Source of the DNA: Candidatus Obscuribacterales bacterium
Lineage (GTDB): Bacteria > Cyanobacteriota > Vampirovibrionia > Obscuribacterales > Obscuribacteraceae
Assembly (NCBI GenBank): GCA_031292355.1
Contig: JARLHI010000003.1
Coordinates: forward strand, 310,001 to 374,000
Direction of reading: 5' to 3'
Length of the DNA stretch: 64,000 nt
The position numbers and the translations under genes were made by a program. Of this stretch, positions 53,702 through 63,379 are shown one piece after another (positions within the stretch are counted from its first letter, which is position 1; the number at the start of each line of letters is the position of its first letter). Below the pieces are notes generated by a model. It was given only the letters and a program-made list of their open reading frames with translations. It ran no database searches and was not told where the DNA came from.

Positions 53702-55843
53702 ATGCAGAGAAGAACGTTTCTTAAGAGCGCCATGCTGTTTCTGTCTATCGGTGGCGGTACCTTTTTGAGTCAGAGGAAACTGTTTGCAGAAACTGTTTCC
53801 CTCGGACCGATGCTTGCGCCATGGACTGGGGCTCATGATGGATTACCTCGGTTCGATCTGCTCAAAATTAGTGACTTCAAACCGGCTTTACTGCAAGGCA
53901 TGGATCTGAAGCGTGTGGAGATAAAATCGCTAACAGATCAAACGGCCCCCGCTAATTTTGATAACACGATAGCTGCCTTGGAAGATGCTGGACGTCCCTA
54001 CGGTCGAACCAATCGATTCTTCAACATCTACACATCAACGATGAATGACAAGTCGATGCAGAGCATTGAAAGTGAGATGACTCCTTTGCTCGCCAAGTTC
54101 GATGACGAAATTATTCAAAACGATCCGCTCTTTCAAAGAATAAAAACAGTCTACGAAGCTCGCAAAAATTCCAAACTGACAGACGAACAGCAGCGCCTCG
54201 TTGAAGTTTACTATCAAACATTTACGCGTCAGGGTGCGGGTTTAGACGACAAGAAAAAAGCACGTTTGCGTGAGATCAATGAAAAACTCGCGACCCTATA
54301 CACAGACTTCCGCCACAACCAATTGGCAGACGAAGAAAAGTATATGCTCGTGCTCGATAGCGAAAAAGACTTAGCCGGATTATCTGATAGTTTGAAGGCC
54401 GACGCGGCTTCCCAGGCTGAAACTCACGGTAAGAAGGGCAAGTGGATAATCACTAATACACGTTCGTCGATGGAACCTTTCATAACTTTTTCGTCAAGAC
54501 GTGATTTGCGCGAAAAAGGTTGGCGTCTTTGGACCAGTCGTGGCGATAACAATGATGTACACGACAATAAAAAAATCATCGGTGAAATTTTAAAATTGCG
54601 CTCAGAGCGAGCAAAGATTCTAGGCTTCTCCACGCACGCTCATTGGGTACTCGATGACAACATGGCAAAAACTCCAGAAAATGCCATGAATTTGATGCTC
54701 AAAGTTTGGAAAGCCACGGTTGCGCGCATTCACGAAGAAGTCGCAGATATGCAGGCTTTAGCAGACAAAGAGCCTGAAAAGATCAAAATCGAACCCTGGG
54801 ACTATCGCTATTACGCAGAAAAAGTGCGTCTGGCCAGATATAACATCGATCAAAACGAAGTCAAAGAATATTTGCAGCTCGACAAAATTCGCGATGGCAT
54901 GTTCTGGGCAGCCAAACAAGTTTATGGCATCGATATGGTCAAGGTCGATGATGTGCCGGTCGTTCAAAAGGACGTCACAGTCTACGAAGTAAGACGAGAC
55001 GGCAAGCAACTTGGCCTGTGGTATTTCGATCCGTATGCGCGTGATGGTAAAAATTCTGGTGCGTGGATGGATGAATATCGCACTCAAGAAAGATTCCGTG
55101 ATCCAATCACACCGATTGTCTCCAACAATGCAAATTTCGTTAAAGGAAAGCCTGGCGAGCCTGTTTTGATTTCATGGGACGATGCGACAACAATGTTCCA
55201 CGAATTTGGTCATGCACTGCATGGTCTGCAATCGAATGTCACATATCCTTCGCTCGCTGGAACAAGCGTCAAGCGCGATTTCGTTGAATTCCCCAGTCAG
55301 GTAAACGAACGCTGGCTTATGACGCCTGAAGTTCTGAGTAAGTTCGCTTTGCACTACAAAACCGGTAAAGCAATTCCTGAAGCTCTGGTTGAGAAATTAC
55401 GCAAAGCGAAAACATTCAATGAAGGTTTCACGACCGGCGAATATTTGATCTCGGCAATTTATGACATGAAGATCCATCTAGCGGCCACTCCTGATACCAC
55501 CATTCAGCCTGACGACTTCGAAAAGGCAACAATGAGAGAAATTGGCTGTCCCGCAGAAATCGTGATGAGGCACAGACCAACAGCGTTCGGGCACATATTT
55601 GCTGCCGATAGTTACTCGGCTGGATATTATGTCTACATCTGGGCAGACACAATGTCTGCTGATGCAACTGAAGCATTTAAGGAAAATGGTGGAATGTACG
55701 ATCGCAAAACATGCGACCGCTTTCGTGACACCATATTTAGTGTAGGCAATTCGGTTCCACCTGATGTAGCCTTCCGCAATTTCAGAGGGCGCGATGTAGA
55801 CACGAACGCGCTCATGCGCGATCGAGGTTTTCCCGTACTGTAA
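53702..55843 (+). CDS. M3 family metallopeptidase with Tat-type signal
   Basis: 713 residues from ATG 53702, AGAGGT six bases upstream. The active-site motif HEFGHALHG begins at His500 (HExxH) with the zinc-binding region following. The overall sequence matches the dipeptidyl carboxypeptidase / oligopeptidase branch of M3. The N-terminus QRRTFLKSAMLFLSIGG is a twin-arginine signal (RRxFLK), so the enzyme would be exported folded, unlike most M3 peptidases, which are cytoplasmic. It trims oligopeptides. Confidence 0.93.
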   Translation: MQRRTFLKSAMLFLSIGGGTFLSQRKLFAETVSLGPMLAPWTGAHDGLPRFDLLKISDFKPALLQGMDLKRVEIKSLTDQTAPANFDNTIAALEDAGRPYGRTNRFFNIYTSTMNDKSMQSIESEMTPLLAKFDDEIIQNDPLFQRIKTVYEARKNSKLTDEQQRLVEVYYQTFTRQGAGLDDKKKARLREINEKLATLYTDFRHNQLADEEKYMLVLDSEKDLAGLSDSLKADAASQAETHGKKGKWIITNTRSSMEPFITFSSRRDLREKGWRLWTSRGDNNDVHDNKKIIGEILKLRSERAKILGFSTHAHWVLDDNMAKTPENAMNLMLKVWKATVARIHEEVADMQALADKEPEKIKIEPWDYRYYAEKVRLARYNIDQNEVKEYLQLDKIRDGMFWAAKQVYGIDMVKVDDVPVVQKDVTVYEVRRDGKQLGLWYFDPYARDGKNSGAWMDEYRTQERFRDPITPIVSNNANFVKGKPGEPVLISWDDATTMFHEFGHALHGLQSNVTYPSLAGTSVKRDFVEFPSQVNERWLMTPEVLSKFALHYKTGKAIPEALVEKLRKAKTFNEGFTTGEYLISAIYDMKIHLAATPDTTIQPDDFEKATMREIGCPAEIVMRHRPTAFGHIFAADSYSAGYYVYIWADTMSADATEAFKENGGMYDRKTCDRFRDTIFSVGNSVPPDVAFRNFRGRDVDTNALMRDRGFPVL

Positions 55844-55860
55844 GTTACGCCAATTCGAAC

Positions 55861-56829
55861 ATGAAAGACAGAAAAATAAAAGCCCTCAATAAACCGTTGA
55901 TCCTGATACTCGGGCTAGCATCAGGTTGGCTCATGTCAAGCATTTCTGCACCGTTAGTCTCGGCACAAGAAAACAATCCAAACGCAGCAATGCCTGTCAC
56001 TTCACCAGATGGCACTGTAACCGCTCTCATTCCTCAAGGCTGGCAGCCTTTTATCTTCCAAGAAGGTGTCTTTGCCGCAAGCGGTCCCAATAACGCGCAA
56101 GTAACTAAAGAGCAGACTTTCATATTTATCGATCCGCGGGGTATGAACGCGTCTCAACACATGGCACCACTTGTTCCATTTACTAACGATGTCGGTCAAG
56201 CTTTTAAATTAGCCATGAACGCTCGGGCAAAAAATAGCCAAATCGGTCATGCCGAAGTGTTCATTGAAAAATTAACACAGCTACCATCCCCAAACATGCC
56301 TGGTTTAAACGCTGCCACCATATCTGGCACTATGACTTCCAGCCGGGGTCTGGAAAAATTCGAAGCACTAGCTGGAGTGAGCGTCATCAACAAAAGAGGC
56401 GGGGGTTGGTGCGTTTCGGTAAGCATGATAGAAGCTCCAACTGCAACATTTGAAAACAGCAAACCGACGATGATGGCTATCTACTCTAGCTACCACGTCA
56501 ATCAAAACGTACGTCAAATTCAAGTACAAAAAAACATTGCTAACTCCGCTCAACAGAGTGCCGCTGGCAGAGAGATGCTCGCCCGCACAAGGGCGAGAAA
56601 CACAGCTGTCGTTAACGCCTCTATGGACAACACCGCCAACTCCCAAGACGCCATAGATAAATCGACAGCTGGATTTGTCCGCCACCTCCGAGGCACCACA
56701 ACTGTGGAAAACACAGCCACAGGCGCACATTCCCAGATGGACGCCGGTGCCGCCGATTCATTGACATCAACAAACTCTAATTTTCGCCAGGTGCCGACAA
56801 AGCAAATGATTAAAGGCGTCGACTACTAA
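55861..56829 (+). CDS. Exported protein of unknown function
   Basis: 322 residues. Signal peptide at about 10-35 (LNKPLILILGLASGWLMSSISAPLVSA). A beta-rich middle region (TSPDGTVTALIPQGWQPFIFQ) resembles proteins that start with PDG-type repeats. The last 110 residues are Asn/Thr/Ala-rich and probably disordered. No enzyme motif. Starts 17 bases after the M3 peptidase stop, so the two form an operon ended by the strong terminator at 56845-56875. Confidence 0.6.
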   Translation: MKDRKIKALNKPLILILGLASGWLMSSISAPLVSAQENNPNAAMPVTSPDGTVTALIPQGWQPFIFQEGVFAASGPNNAQVTKEQTFIFIDPRGMNASQHMAPLVPFTNDVGQAFKLAMNARAKNSQIGHAEVFIEKLTQLPSPNMPGLNAATISGTMTSSRGLEKFEALAGVSVINKRGGGWCVSVSMIEAPTATFENSKPTMMAIYSSYHVNQNVRQIQVQKNIANSAQQSAAGREMLARTRARNTAVVNASMDNTANSQDAIDKSTAGFVRHLRGTTTVENTATGAHSQMDAGAADSLTSTNSNFRQVPTKQMIKGVDY

Positions 56830-56844
56830 TCCGACGTCACACAC

Positions 56845-56875
56845 AAAAAGAGAGACCGAACTGGTCTCTCTTTTT
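56845..56875 (+). terminator. Rho-independent terminator
   Basis: AAAAAGAGAGACC / GGTCTCTCTTTTT with a five-base loop; perfect 13-base stem, functional in either direction. Follows the exported-protein gene and precedes the leftward tRNA-Val gene. Confidence 0.9.
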
Positions 56876-56891
56876 CATGCTTTCAAAAATT

Positions 56892-56964
56892 TGGACAGTA
56901 GAGGATTCGAACCTCTGACCCCCACTATGTCAAAGTGATGCGCTACCAACTGCGCCAACTGTCC
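56892..56964 (-). tRNA. tRNA-Val (anticodon GAC)
   Basis: 73 bases, full cloverleaf. Acceptor GGACAGT/ACTGTCC, D stem GCGC/GCGC, anticodon stem TCACT/AGTGG with loop TTGACAT (anticodon GAC), T stem AGAGG/CCTCT around TTCGAAT, discriminator A. CCA not encoded. It lies in the same orientation as tRNA-Cys, 62 bases away. Confidence 0.95.
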
Positions 56965-57026
56965 GCAAATTCTCGAGAATAATATTGTAACCCGTCAGAC
57001 TCTGGGGGTAAACCAGAAAAAAAATT

Positions 57027-57097
57027 AGGCGGCACCCAGATTCGAACTGGGGGTATCGGTTTTGCAGACCAATGCCTTACCACTTGGCTATGCCGCC
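57027..57097 (-). tRNA. tRNA-Cys (anticodon GCA)
   Basis: 71 bases, full cloverleaf. Acceptor GGCGGCA/TGCCGCC, anticodon stem TTGGT/ACCGA with loop CTGCAAA (anticodon GCA), T arm CCCAG-TTCGAAT-CTGGG, discriminator T, as expected for cysteine tRNAs. Confidence 0.95.
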
Positions 57098-57238
57098 ATG
57101 ATTAATTTCAGGTCTTTTCAAAGTCTACTTTTAAATCTCTGAGCAATGATTATCCTACGAGCGGGGCGAAAAAATCAACGCGAGTATCCCTGTATCATGA
57201 TTGCTGCAAAGATTTAGTCCTGAATCAGAGGTCTCGGT

Positions 57239-58261
57239 TTGTTCGGAATCATCTATAAGCGCTGCCTGGCCGCGATTCCATTGCTTGCCGTCCTTTCCCT
57301 TGTGGCGTTTAGCATTATTAAGAGCCTGCCGGGAGACCCTGTTGATGTCATGCTGGGTACTGCCCAGCGCGACATCCCACCGGCCGTGGTTCTTGAAATG
57401 AAAAAGGAGCTGGGACTCGATCAGCCTCTGCCCAAGCAATACCTGGGCTGGCTTGCCCGAATCGTTACCAAAGGTGATTTCGGGAGGTCTTATAAAGATG
57501 GGCGTCCGGTCATGCAGGTCATCGGCGAACGCCTGCCAGCGACCGCCGTTCTGGTCATTTCCAGCCTGATTATTTCCTTTTCGGTCGGTATCGTCTGGGG
57601 CATCTTACTGATCTGGCTGAGAACTGCCAGAGCATCAGCATTGGCCGAAAACTGTGTTTTTGCCCTGGCTGTTATTTTCTATTCAGCCCCAAATTTCTGG
57701 ATAGGCATGCTACTGATTGCTGTGCTGGCATCAGCACCACAATTCGACCAATTAAGCTTGCTTGGATTACACGACCCCGGCGTGCCGCAATCTCTACCTG
57801 ATATTGGCAGGCACGTAATTTTGCCGGCGATTGTTTTATCCACAAGACGCGCTGCCAAAGTGGCCTTATTTGTACGAGCATCGACGCTCGACGAGCTGAG
57901 TAAAGAATATGTACTCACTGCGCGCAGCAAAGGTCTCAGCAAAGTGGCTGTAATAGTCCGTCATGTTGCCCGCAACAGTTTATTGCCGGTTGTCAGTCTG
58001 GTTGGGCTTTCACTGCCAGCTTTGCTTGGTGGATCAGTCCTGGTTGAAACCGTATTTGCCTGGCCAGGAATGGGCAGACTGGCCGTCGAATCAACCTTTG
58101 CCAGAAATTACACAATCATGCTCGCCCTGATTCTCTTATACGGTTTTCTAGTAATCGTCTCCAATCTCGTTGCAGATATCATCCAAACGATGCTCGACCC
58201 AAGACTACAAGACGACGGCGACAGTAGTACAAAATCATCCCTATCCACAGGCACTGCCTGA
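57239..58261 (+). CDS. Dipeptide/oligopeptide ABC transporter permease, DppB/OppB type
   Basis: 340 residues from TTG 57239 with AGAGG eight bases upstream. Six membrane helices; the N-terminus LLAVLSLVAFSIIKSLPGDPVDVMLG and the EAA-type coupling loop (SKEYVLTARSKGLSKVAVIVRHVARNSLLPVVSL) are typical of DppB. With the following DppC-type protein it would form the channel of a peptide or nickel importer. No binding protein or ATPase is adjacent; an OppD-type ATPase lies at 17072. Confidence 0.92.
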   Translation: MFGIIYKRCLAAIPLLAVLSLVAFSIIKSLPGDPVDVMLGTAQRDIPPAVVLEMKKELGLDQPLPKQYLGWLARIVTKGDFGRSYKDGRPVMQVIGERLPATAVLVISSLIISFSVGIVWGILLIWLRTARASALAENCVFALAVIFYSAPNFWIGMLLIAVLASAPQFDQLSLLGLHDPGVPQSLPDIGRHVILPAIVLSTRRAAKVALFVRASTLDELSKEYVLTARSKGLSKVAVIVRHVARNSLLPVVSLVGLSLPALLGGSVLVETVFAWPGMGRLAVESTFARNYTIMLALILLYGFLVIVSNLVADIIQTMLDPRLQDDGDSSTKSSLSTGTA

Positions 58262-58273
58262 TCAATAAGCCTT

Positions 58274-59275
58274 ATGCCATTTCTCAAAGAATTACGACCA
58301 AAACAACTGGCAAGCGGTCCGGGCACTGCCGGCAGTGCCTCAACTTCGGCGTCTAGTTTTTCCAAAATTCACCTTGGTGTTCGTCTGTTGATTGGCACTG
58401 GCAGTTTGATGACGTTAATTATTCTGGCTTTGTTAGCACCTGTCATTTGCCCGATCAATAGCGACATTGCCCCCAGTCATCTTAATCTTGCCACTATCAA
58501 TTTGCACCCACTTAGCGCAAACCATCTGCTGGGTACCGATTATCTCGGCCGTGACGTGCTCAGCCAGGCGTTGTGGGGAGCCAGAGCCACACTTTCGGTG
58601 AGCATTCTGGCGGCAGCAATAGCAGCCTCTTTTGGTAGTATTTGGGGAGCTTTTAGCGCGTTTGTCGGTGGTATTGTCGATGGTGTGATGATGCGCATTG
58701 TGGATGGACTGTTGGCTATTCCAAACATCATTTTGTTGCTCATTCTCAATTCCATTTTTTCTACTCCTACTTTGATCAAATCCTTTTCACCAGAGATTGC
58801 AAGGCTTCTTGGAGTAAACAATTACAGCTTTGGCGTGATGCCGCTGGTGCTTGTAATTACAGTGATTGCCGCTACTAGCTGGCTCGAAGCAGCCCGCGTG
58901 GCAAGAGCAAAAGTACTGGCTTTAAAAAGCGAAGAATATTTGCTCGCTGCAACATCAATGGGCGCAAGCGTAATACGCACCCTAAGAACGCATCTGCTGC
59001 CCAATGCTGCTTCTGTAATTTTTGTTGAAGCGACTTTACTTGTGTCGGATGCAATATTGATGGAATCCGGCTTGAGCTTTCTCGGGCTCGGACTTGGACC
59101 AAGCACACCAAGCTGGGGTACGATGCTTGGCTCTGCCCAATTGAGCTTAATGCAGGGCAACTGGTGGTCCGTTTTAGTGCCGGGACTGTTGATTACCTTA
59201 ACCGTTGGTGCAATTAGTCTTTTAGGCGAAGGCTTATTAGAATTGTTCGGTCGCTCATCACTAACCATTGCTTAA
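58274..59275 (+). CDS. Dipeptide/oligopeptide ABC transporter permease, DppC/OppC type
   Basis: 333 residues, 12 bases after the DppB-type gene. Six helices; HLLGTDYLGRDVLSQALWGARATLSVSI and the coupling loop LKSEEYLLAATSMGASVIRTLRTHLLPNAASVIFVE are diagnostic of DppC. The long Ser/Ala-rich N-terminus (TAGSASTSASSF) is unusual. Forms the heterodimeric channel with the DppB-type subunit. Confidence 0.93.
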   Translation: MPFLKELRPKQLASGPGTAGSASTSASSFSKIHLGVRLLIGTGSLMTLIILALLAPVICPINSDIAPSHLNLATINLHPLSANHLLGTDYLGRDVLSQALWGARATLSVSILAAAIAASFGSIWGAFSAFVGGIVDGVMMRIVDGLLAIPNIILLLILNSIFSTPTLIKSFSPEIARLLGVNNYSFGVMPLVLVITVIAATSWLEAARVARAKVLALKSEEYLLAATSMGASVIRTLRTHLLPNAASVIFVEATLLVSDAILMESGLSFLGLGLGPSTPSWGTMLGSAQLSLMQGNWWSVLVPGLLITLTVGAISLLGEGLLELFGRSSLTIA

Positions 59276-59433
59276 TCCATTGTTTAAACTATCGCCTAGA
59301 CTAAGCACGATGCCAATAGTCGCAAACGGTGTATTAATGCCGCGGGAAAAGAATTGATCAAATTCTTGGTAAAAGCCGGTAAAATAGCCTGACAGTCGAA
59401 ATCAATCAAACAGACAGATAGTCTTGAGTAATT

Positions 59434-59937
59434 ATGCAGACAAACCACAAATTGACCTTAGCTTTAGCCGCCTGTGTAGCGTTTGCCGCAGGTTGCTCCA
59501 ACGACAAAGAAGTTTCGTATAAATCTGCAGGAATGACTCACACCTTCAGCGAAGGTAAAGACGCTGTACCGAAAGACTTTGCTCTGCCCCTATATCCTGG
59601 TGCGGCGCCCACAGGCTCTGTGTCGGCTGAAGGCGAAAGTAACGAACAGTCTAAATATGTCATTCTCAGCACATCGGATCCTTTAGATAAAGTAAGCGAT
59701 TTCTATCAAGACGAACTGAAAAAGCAAGGCTGGACACTTGAGCCTGTGCAAACGATGCCTAAGCTCGTGAGCATTTCTGGCACACTTAAAGGCCTCGACA
59801 GTAATGTGATGATTTCTGATGATGGTGGCAAAACCACAATCAGTCTTCAGCTGAACAAATCGGTTGAAACAAAAAAAGAAGACGAAGAGACAAACGAGAA
59901 TTTCACGCCGGACAAAGTCACTCCTGCTACCGACTGA
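59434..59937 (+). CDS. Lipoprotein of unknown function
   Basis: 167 residues. Signal peptide ending in the lipobox AAGC at residue 21, so it should be anchored to the membrane by a lipid. The body is soluble, with LPLYPGAAPTGSVSAEGE and DPLDKVSDFYQDELKKQGWTL. The C-terminal 25 residues are acidic. No catalytic motif. A 7-base perfect inverted repeat (AAGAATT-GATCA-AATTCTT, 59349-59367) lies in the upstream region. Confidence 0.75.
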   Translation: MQTNHKLTLALAACVAFAAGCSNDKEVSYKSAGMTHTFSEGKDAVPKDFALPLYPGAAPTGSVSAEGESNEQSKYVILSTSDPLDKVSDFYQDELKKQGWTLEPVQTMPKLVSISGTLKGLDSNVMISDDGGKTTISLQLNKSVETKKEDEETNENFTPDKVTPATD

Positions 59938-59958
59938 GTCAGACTACTGAAGAAACAA

Positions 59959-60588
59959 ATGAACGCTGATATTTCCGCTCAAGCCGTCGGCGAAGTACTA
60001 ACATCATCTATTACCAGCGTGACAGCCGAATGTTGGAGTCCTGAAAATAATGAAAAGCCAGCCGCACGTCCTCGTTTTGGCAGCTTTCTCAAAATTGATT
60101 CCACCGATACAAATTTGCAAATCTTTGCAGTTGTTTTCAACGTGTTGACTGGTCCACCAGATACGGTGCACAAACCGTGGGCGCTGGGGCTCACTCGCAG
60201 CCAGCTAAGAGTAGAGCAGCCGCAGATATTCAGCCTATTACGTACTGAAATTCACGCTCAAATCGTTGGCTACAGAGAAAATGTATCCGGCAAAGACATT
60301 CGTCACTATTTGCCCCCGCACTCACCTGACGTGCATGACTTTATTTATCCGGCTTCCGAAAAGGAAGTGACTGAGCTGACTACAAATTTCGAATTCTTGC
60401 GTTTGCTTCTGGATGTAAGTGCGGTACCAACTGACGAATTATTGGCTGCCACCATTCGCGAAGCTCAAAAAGTGCATGACAATCAATACGCATATCTGCT
60501 GTCTGCCGGACAGGCACTATCGCAACTTTTGCACAATGATTATGATCGGTTGGTCAGTTTACTAAAAAAAATTAGACCGGGCGCTTAG
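59959..60588 (+). CDS. HAS-barrel-type protein (cyanobacterial-like)
   Basis: 209 residues. The N-terminus matches the beta-barrel pattern of HAS-barrel proteins: VGEVLTSSITSVTAECWSP, then ARPRFGSFLKIDSTDTNLQIFAVVFNV, HKPWALGLTRSQLRVEQPQIFSLLRTEIHAQIVGY. The C-terminal half is helical. HAS-barrels occur in HerA-like ATPases and in stand-alone proteins widespread in Cyanobacteria. Function unknown. Same strand as the lipoprotein gene, 21 bases on. Confidence 0.7.
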   Translation: MNADISAQAVGEVLTSSITSVTAECWSPENNEKPAARPRFGSFLKIDSTDTNLQIFAVVFNVLTGPPDTVHKPWALGLTRSQLRVEQPQIFSLLRTEIHAQIVGYRENVSGKDIRHYLPPHSPDVHDFIYPASEKEVTELTTNFEFLRLLLDVSAVPTDELLAATIREAQKVHDNQYAYLLSAGQALSQLLHNDYDRLVSLLKKIRPGA

Positions 60589-60713
60589 TGGGTCTGCGCC
60601 TACAATCGGGCTGAAATATATCGGTTCTAAATGATTGTAAGCATGAAGAGCGCGGAATGACTGCCATTGCGAGTACAATAGACCTTCGCTTGCACACAAA
60701 TTGATGAGGTCTA

Positions 60714-62360
60714 GTGCAGAAGCTCCTCTGGTCAGTCATTTGCGGCTTGACTCTTACTGCTATCGGTCTTTGGTATTGCTTCTGGGGCCCCGGAAAAGCC
60801 TCCATTGGCACGCCCATTGCCTCACAAGTTGCAACAATTAGTCAAATAATTCCGGCCGTCCCGACGTTTGGGTCTATTTCGCAGCCGACGACCGTTCTTT
60901 TTATGGGCGTGGATGTGATGTACGAAGGTCGCGGACGCGATCTTAAATCCGACCACACCGCCCTCAATGGTCGGTCGGACACTATGATGCTGGCGTTTTT
61001 TAACCCGCAGCAAAACAAAATTTCAGTCTTGAACATCCCTAGAGATACCGAAGTTGCCATTGGCAAATATGGCGTGCAAAAAATAAATTCGGCTAACGCC
61101 CTTGGTGGTCCTGAGTACGCTCGTGCGGCAGTCACCTCCCTGGTCGAGATGCCTGTCGAACATTACGTTGTGATGAATTTGCAGGGTCTCGTTCAACTCG
61201 TCAATGAATTGGGTGGCGTCACTGTCGAAGTGCCAAAGAAAATGAGCTATATGGATTGGACGGCTAAGCTCAAAATCGACTTAGAGCCAGGCGTTCATAC
61301 GCTTACAGGCAATCAGGCCATGGGCTTCGTGCGTTTCAGACATGACGAATTAGGCGATATCGGCCGAGTTCAGCGGCAACAAATATTTTTGCATGCGGCA
61401 GCTGGAAAAATGATGGACCCAAGGTCCTGGCTCCATGTGCCGGCACTGCTGGAAATTGCTCAAAAAAATATTCAAACAGATTTGTCTGAAGTGGATCTCG
61501 CGTCAATACTCAATTTTGCCCATAACGTTCCGAAGGCAAATATCAAATTTGTCATGCTGCCAGGTCAATTTGCAGCCAATGGCAACTGGATAGCAGACCC
61601 TAGCGTCAAAACCGTCGCCTTTCACATGGCTAATCCAGAGCAAGAGTACGTATCAAGCAGGCGAAATATCTCCATCTGTATCGTCAATGCCAGCTCCGAT
61701 CCCACCTTTGGCGGCAAACTGGCCACCGCTTTGCGTAAACTTGGATACATCACAAGCGTCGGCAAAGATGACAAAAATCCCATTTCGCCACGCACTCGCA
61801 TCATTGTGCAAAATGGAAACGTGGCCGATGCCAAAATGTTGCAGCAAGACTTAGGTGGTGTCGGCGAACTACTGAACGCCTCTGTTGGCAGTCTCTATGC
61901 CACTATGACCGTTGTCGCAAGAGACGATCTGGCGTTAGATAAAATCACGATGTCCAGCGTTGACGCTCCATACATAGCACCACCACCGCGTCCTGTAGCG
62001 GTATCGAAAATGGTGCTAAAACGCTCATCAAGAAATTCAGAAACAGATCCCGAATTGGAAGTACTCAAAGCTGCCGACGAAGCCCCTGTCACAACGACGT
62101 CGCCAACAGCTTCCGATATTAGCCCTGATGTCACTGAAGTTACACCAGTTCCTACTCGTACTGAAAGAGAAGACAGAACAACCACTGTCGAACCTTATCG
62201 CCCACCAACCGCTGACGTTGCGCCGGCAGCTATTCCAGCGCCTGTTCAAGCTCCTGAACCGGCGACACAATTGCCCCCAACTGCTCCGCAAAGAGTGCCA
62301 AAAGAAGACTCGCCCGGCGGCAACGAATCCAATAGTACAAGCGGCACCAATCAGCAATAA
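60714..62360 (+). CDS. LytR-CpsA-Psr (LCP) family protein with LytR_C domain
   Basis: 548 residues from GTG 60714, GAGG five bases upstream. One N-terminal membrane helix (VICGLTLTAIGLWYCFW), then the LCP catalytic domain: VLFMGVDVMYEGRGRDLKSDHTALNGRSDTMML, VLNIPRDTEVAI, INSANALGG, and MGFVRFRHDELGDIGRVQRQQ with the key arginines. A LytR_C domain follows (ISICIVNASSDPTFGGKLATALRKLGY). The last 150 residues are Pro/Thr-rich. LCP enzymes attach glycopolymers to the cell wall. Confidence 0.93.
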   Translation: MQKLLWSVICGLTLTAIGLWYCFWGPGKASIGTPIASQVATISQIIPAVPTFGSISQPTTVLFMGVDVMYEGRGRDLKSDHTALNGRSDTMMLAFFNPQQNKISVLNIPRDTEVAIGKYGVQKINSANALGGPEYARAAVTSLVEMPVEHYVVMNLQGLVQLVNELGGVTVEVPKKMSYMDWTAKLKIDLEPGVHTLTGNQAMGFVRFRHDELGDIGRVQRQQIFLHAAAGKMMDPRSWLHVPALLEIAQKNIQTDLSEVDLASILNFAHNVPKANIKFVMLPGQFAANGNWIADPSVKTVAFHMANPEQEYVSSRRNISICIVNASSDPTFGGKLATALRKLGYITSVGKDDKNPISPRTRIIVQNGNVADAKMLQQDLGGVGELLNASVGSLYATMTVVARDDLALDKITMSSVDAPYIAPPPRPVAVSKMVLKRSSRNSETDPELEVLKAADEAPVTTTSPTASDISPDVTEVTPVPTRTEREDRTTTVEPYRPPTADVAPAAIPAPVQAPEPATQLPPTAPQRVPKEDSPGGNESNSTSGTNQQ

Positions 62361-62364
62361 ACGT

Positions 62365-63222
62365 TCAGGCGGCGATTTCGCTTTCGCCGTAACGTAAATA
62401 AATCCAGACGAATAACGCGACAATCATAATTAGAATCGTGGAGACCGCGCAGCCAAAAGCCCAGTCTCTGACTGTCAGGAATTGGTTCTGAATGAGATTG
62501 CCGATAAACATTGTTTTTGCTCCACCAAGTAAATCTGGTGTCACATAATCACCAAGGGCTGGCACAAAAACCATGACACAACCAGCAACCAGACCTTTAG
62601 AACTGAGCGGTGCCGTCACTTTAAAAAATGTCTGCAAAGGGGTCGCACCAAGATCTGCTGCCGCTTCCAACAAGCGCCTGTCTAGCTTTTCGAAGGCAGT
62701 ATAGATTGGCAAAATCATGTACGGCAAATAATTGTAGACCATACCAATTAGCACCGCATATGGTGTATATAGAATCACTGGAACGTCATGCCAGTTCAAC
62801 AATTGAAACAAGTGAGAGAGAATTCCTGTCGGTCGCAGGATTGTCATCCAGGCATAAATGCGCAGCAGAAAAGACGTCCACAACGGCGCCACAAGGAAAG
62901 TAACAAAGAGCTGCTGCCGATTGCTGGGAATTTTAAATGCCAGCCAAATTGAAAATAACGAACCCACAGCCAAGCAAATTAAGGTCGTCAATCCTGACAA
63001 GACAATGGAGCGTCCAAGAGCCGCTAAATACGGTCCGGTGAAAAAACGCGCGTAATTGTGAAAACTGAAGCCAAGCTCTATTTGTCCAAGGGCATTGCGA
63101 CTGCCCAGGCTGTAGACTAAAAGGATAAGCAGCGGCAACAGCATAAAAACCGCCAGCCACAGAGCTGTTGGCAGTAAAATTAGATGCGCACGACTGAGTT
63201 TAGTTGGCGATTGACTTCCCAT
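62365..63222 (-). CDS. ABC transporter permease, PotB type
   Basis: 285 residues. Six helices. LWLAVFMLLPLLILLVYSLGSRN at the start, and the coupling loop KLDRRLLEAAADLGATPLQTFFKVTAPLSSKGLVAG typical of spermidine/putrescine-type permeases (PotB). It would pair with PotC and PotA, which are not in the window. The stop is 4 bases from the stop of the LCP gene; the two converge. Confidence 0.88.
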   Translation of the reverse strand: MGSQSPTKLSRAHLILLPTALWLAVFMLLPLLILLVYSLGSRNALGQIELGFSFHNYARFFTGPYLAALGRSIVLSGLTTLICLAVGSLFSIWLAFKIPSNRQQLFVTFLVAPLWTSFLLRIYAWMTILRPTGILSHLFQLLNWHDVPVILYTPYAVLIGMVYNYLPYMILPIYTAFEKLDRRLLEAAADLGATPLQTFFKVTAPLSSKGLVAGCVMVFVPALGDYVTPDLLGGAKTMFIGNLIQNQFLTVRDWAFGCAVSTILIMIVALFVWIYLRYGESEIAA

Positions 63223-63379
63223 TTCCCTAAAAAGCCTGCCTAAAAACCCTTTAGATTACCAAATCTAACGATACATAATGAGGTTTGGACGTGCTGATTT
63301 TGAGAAAATGCTTAAGCTTGCAGAGCAATTCACTTGGCAAGCATCAAACCAGGCATCAAGAGACGCAAAGGACAAAATC

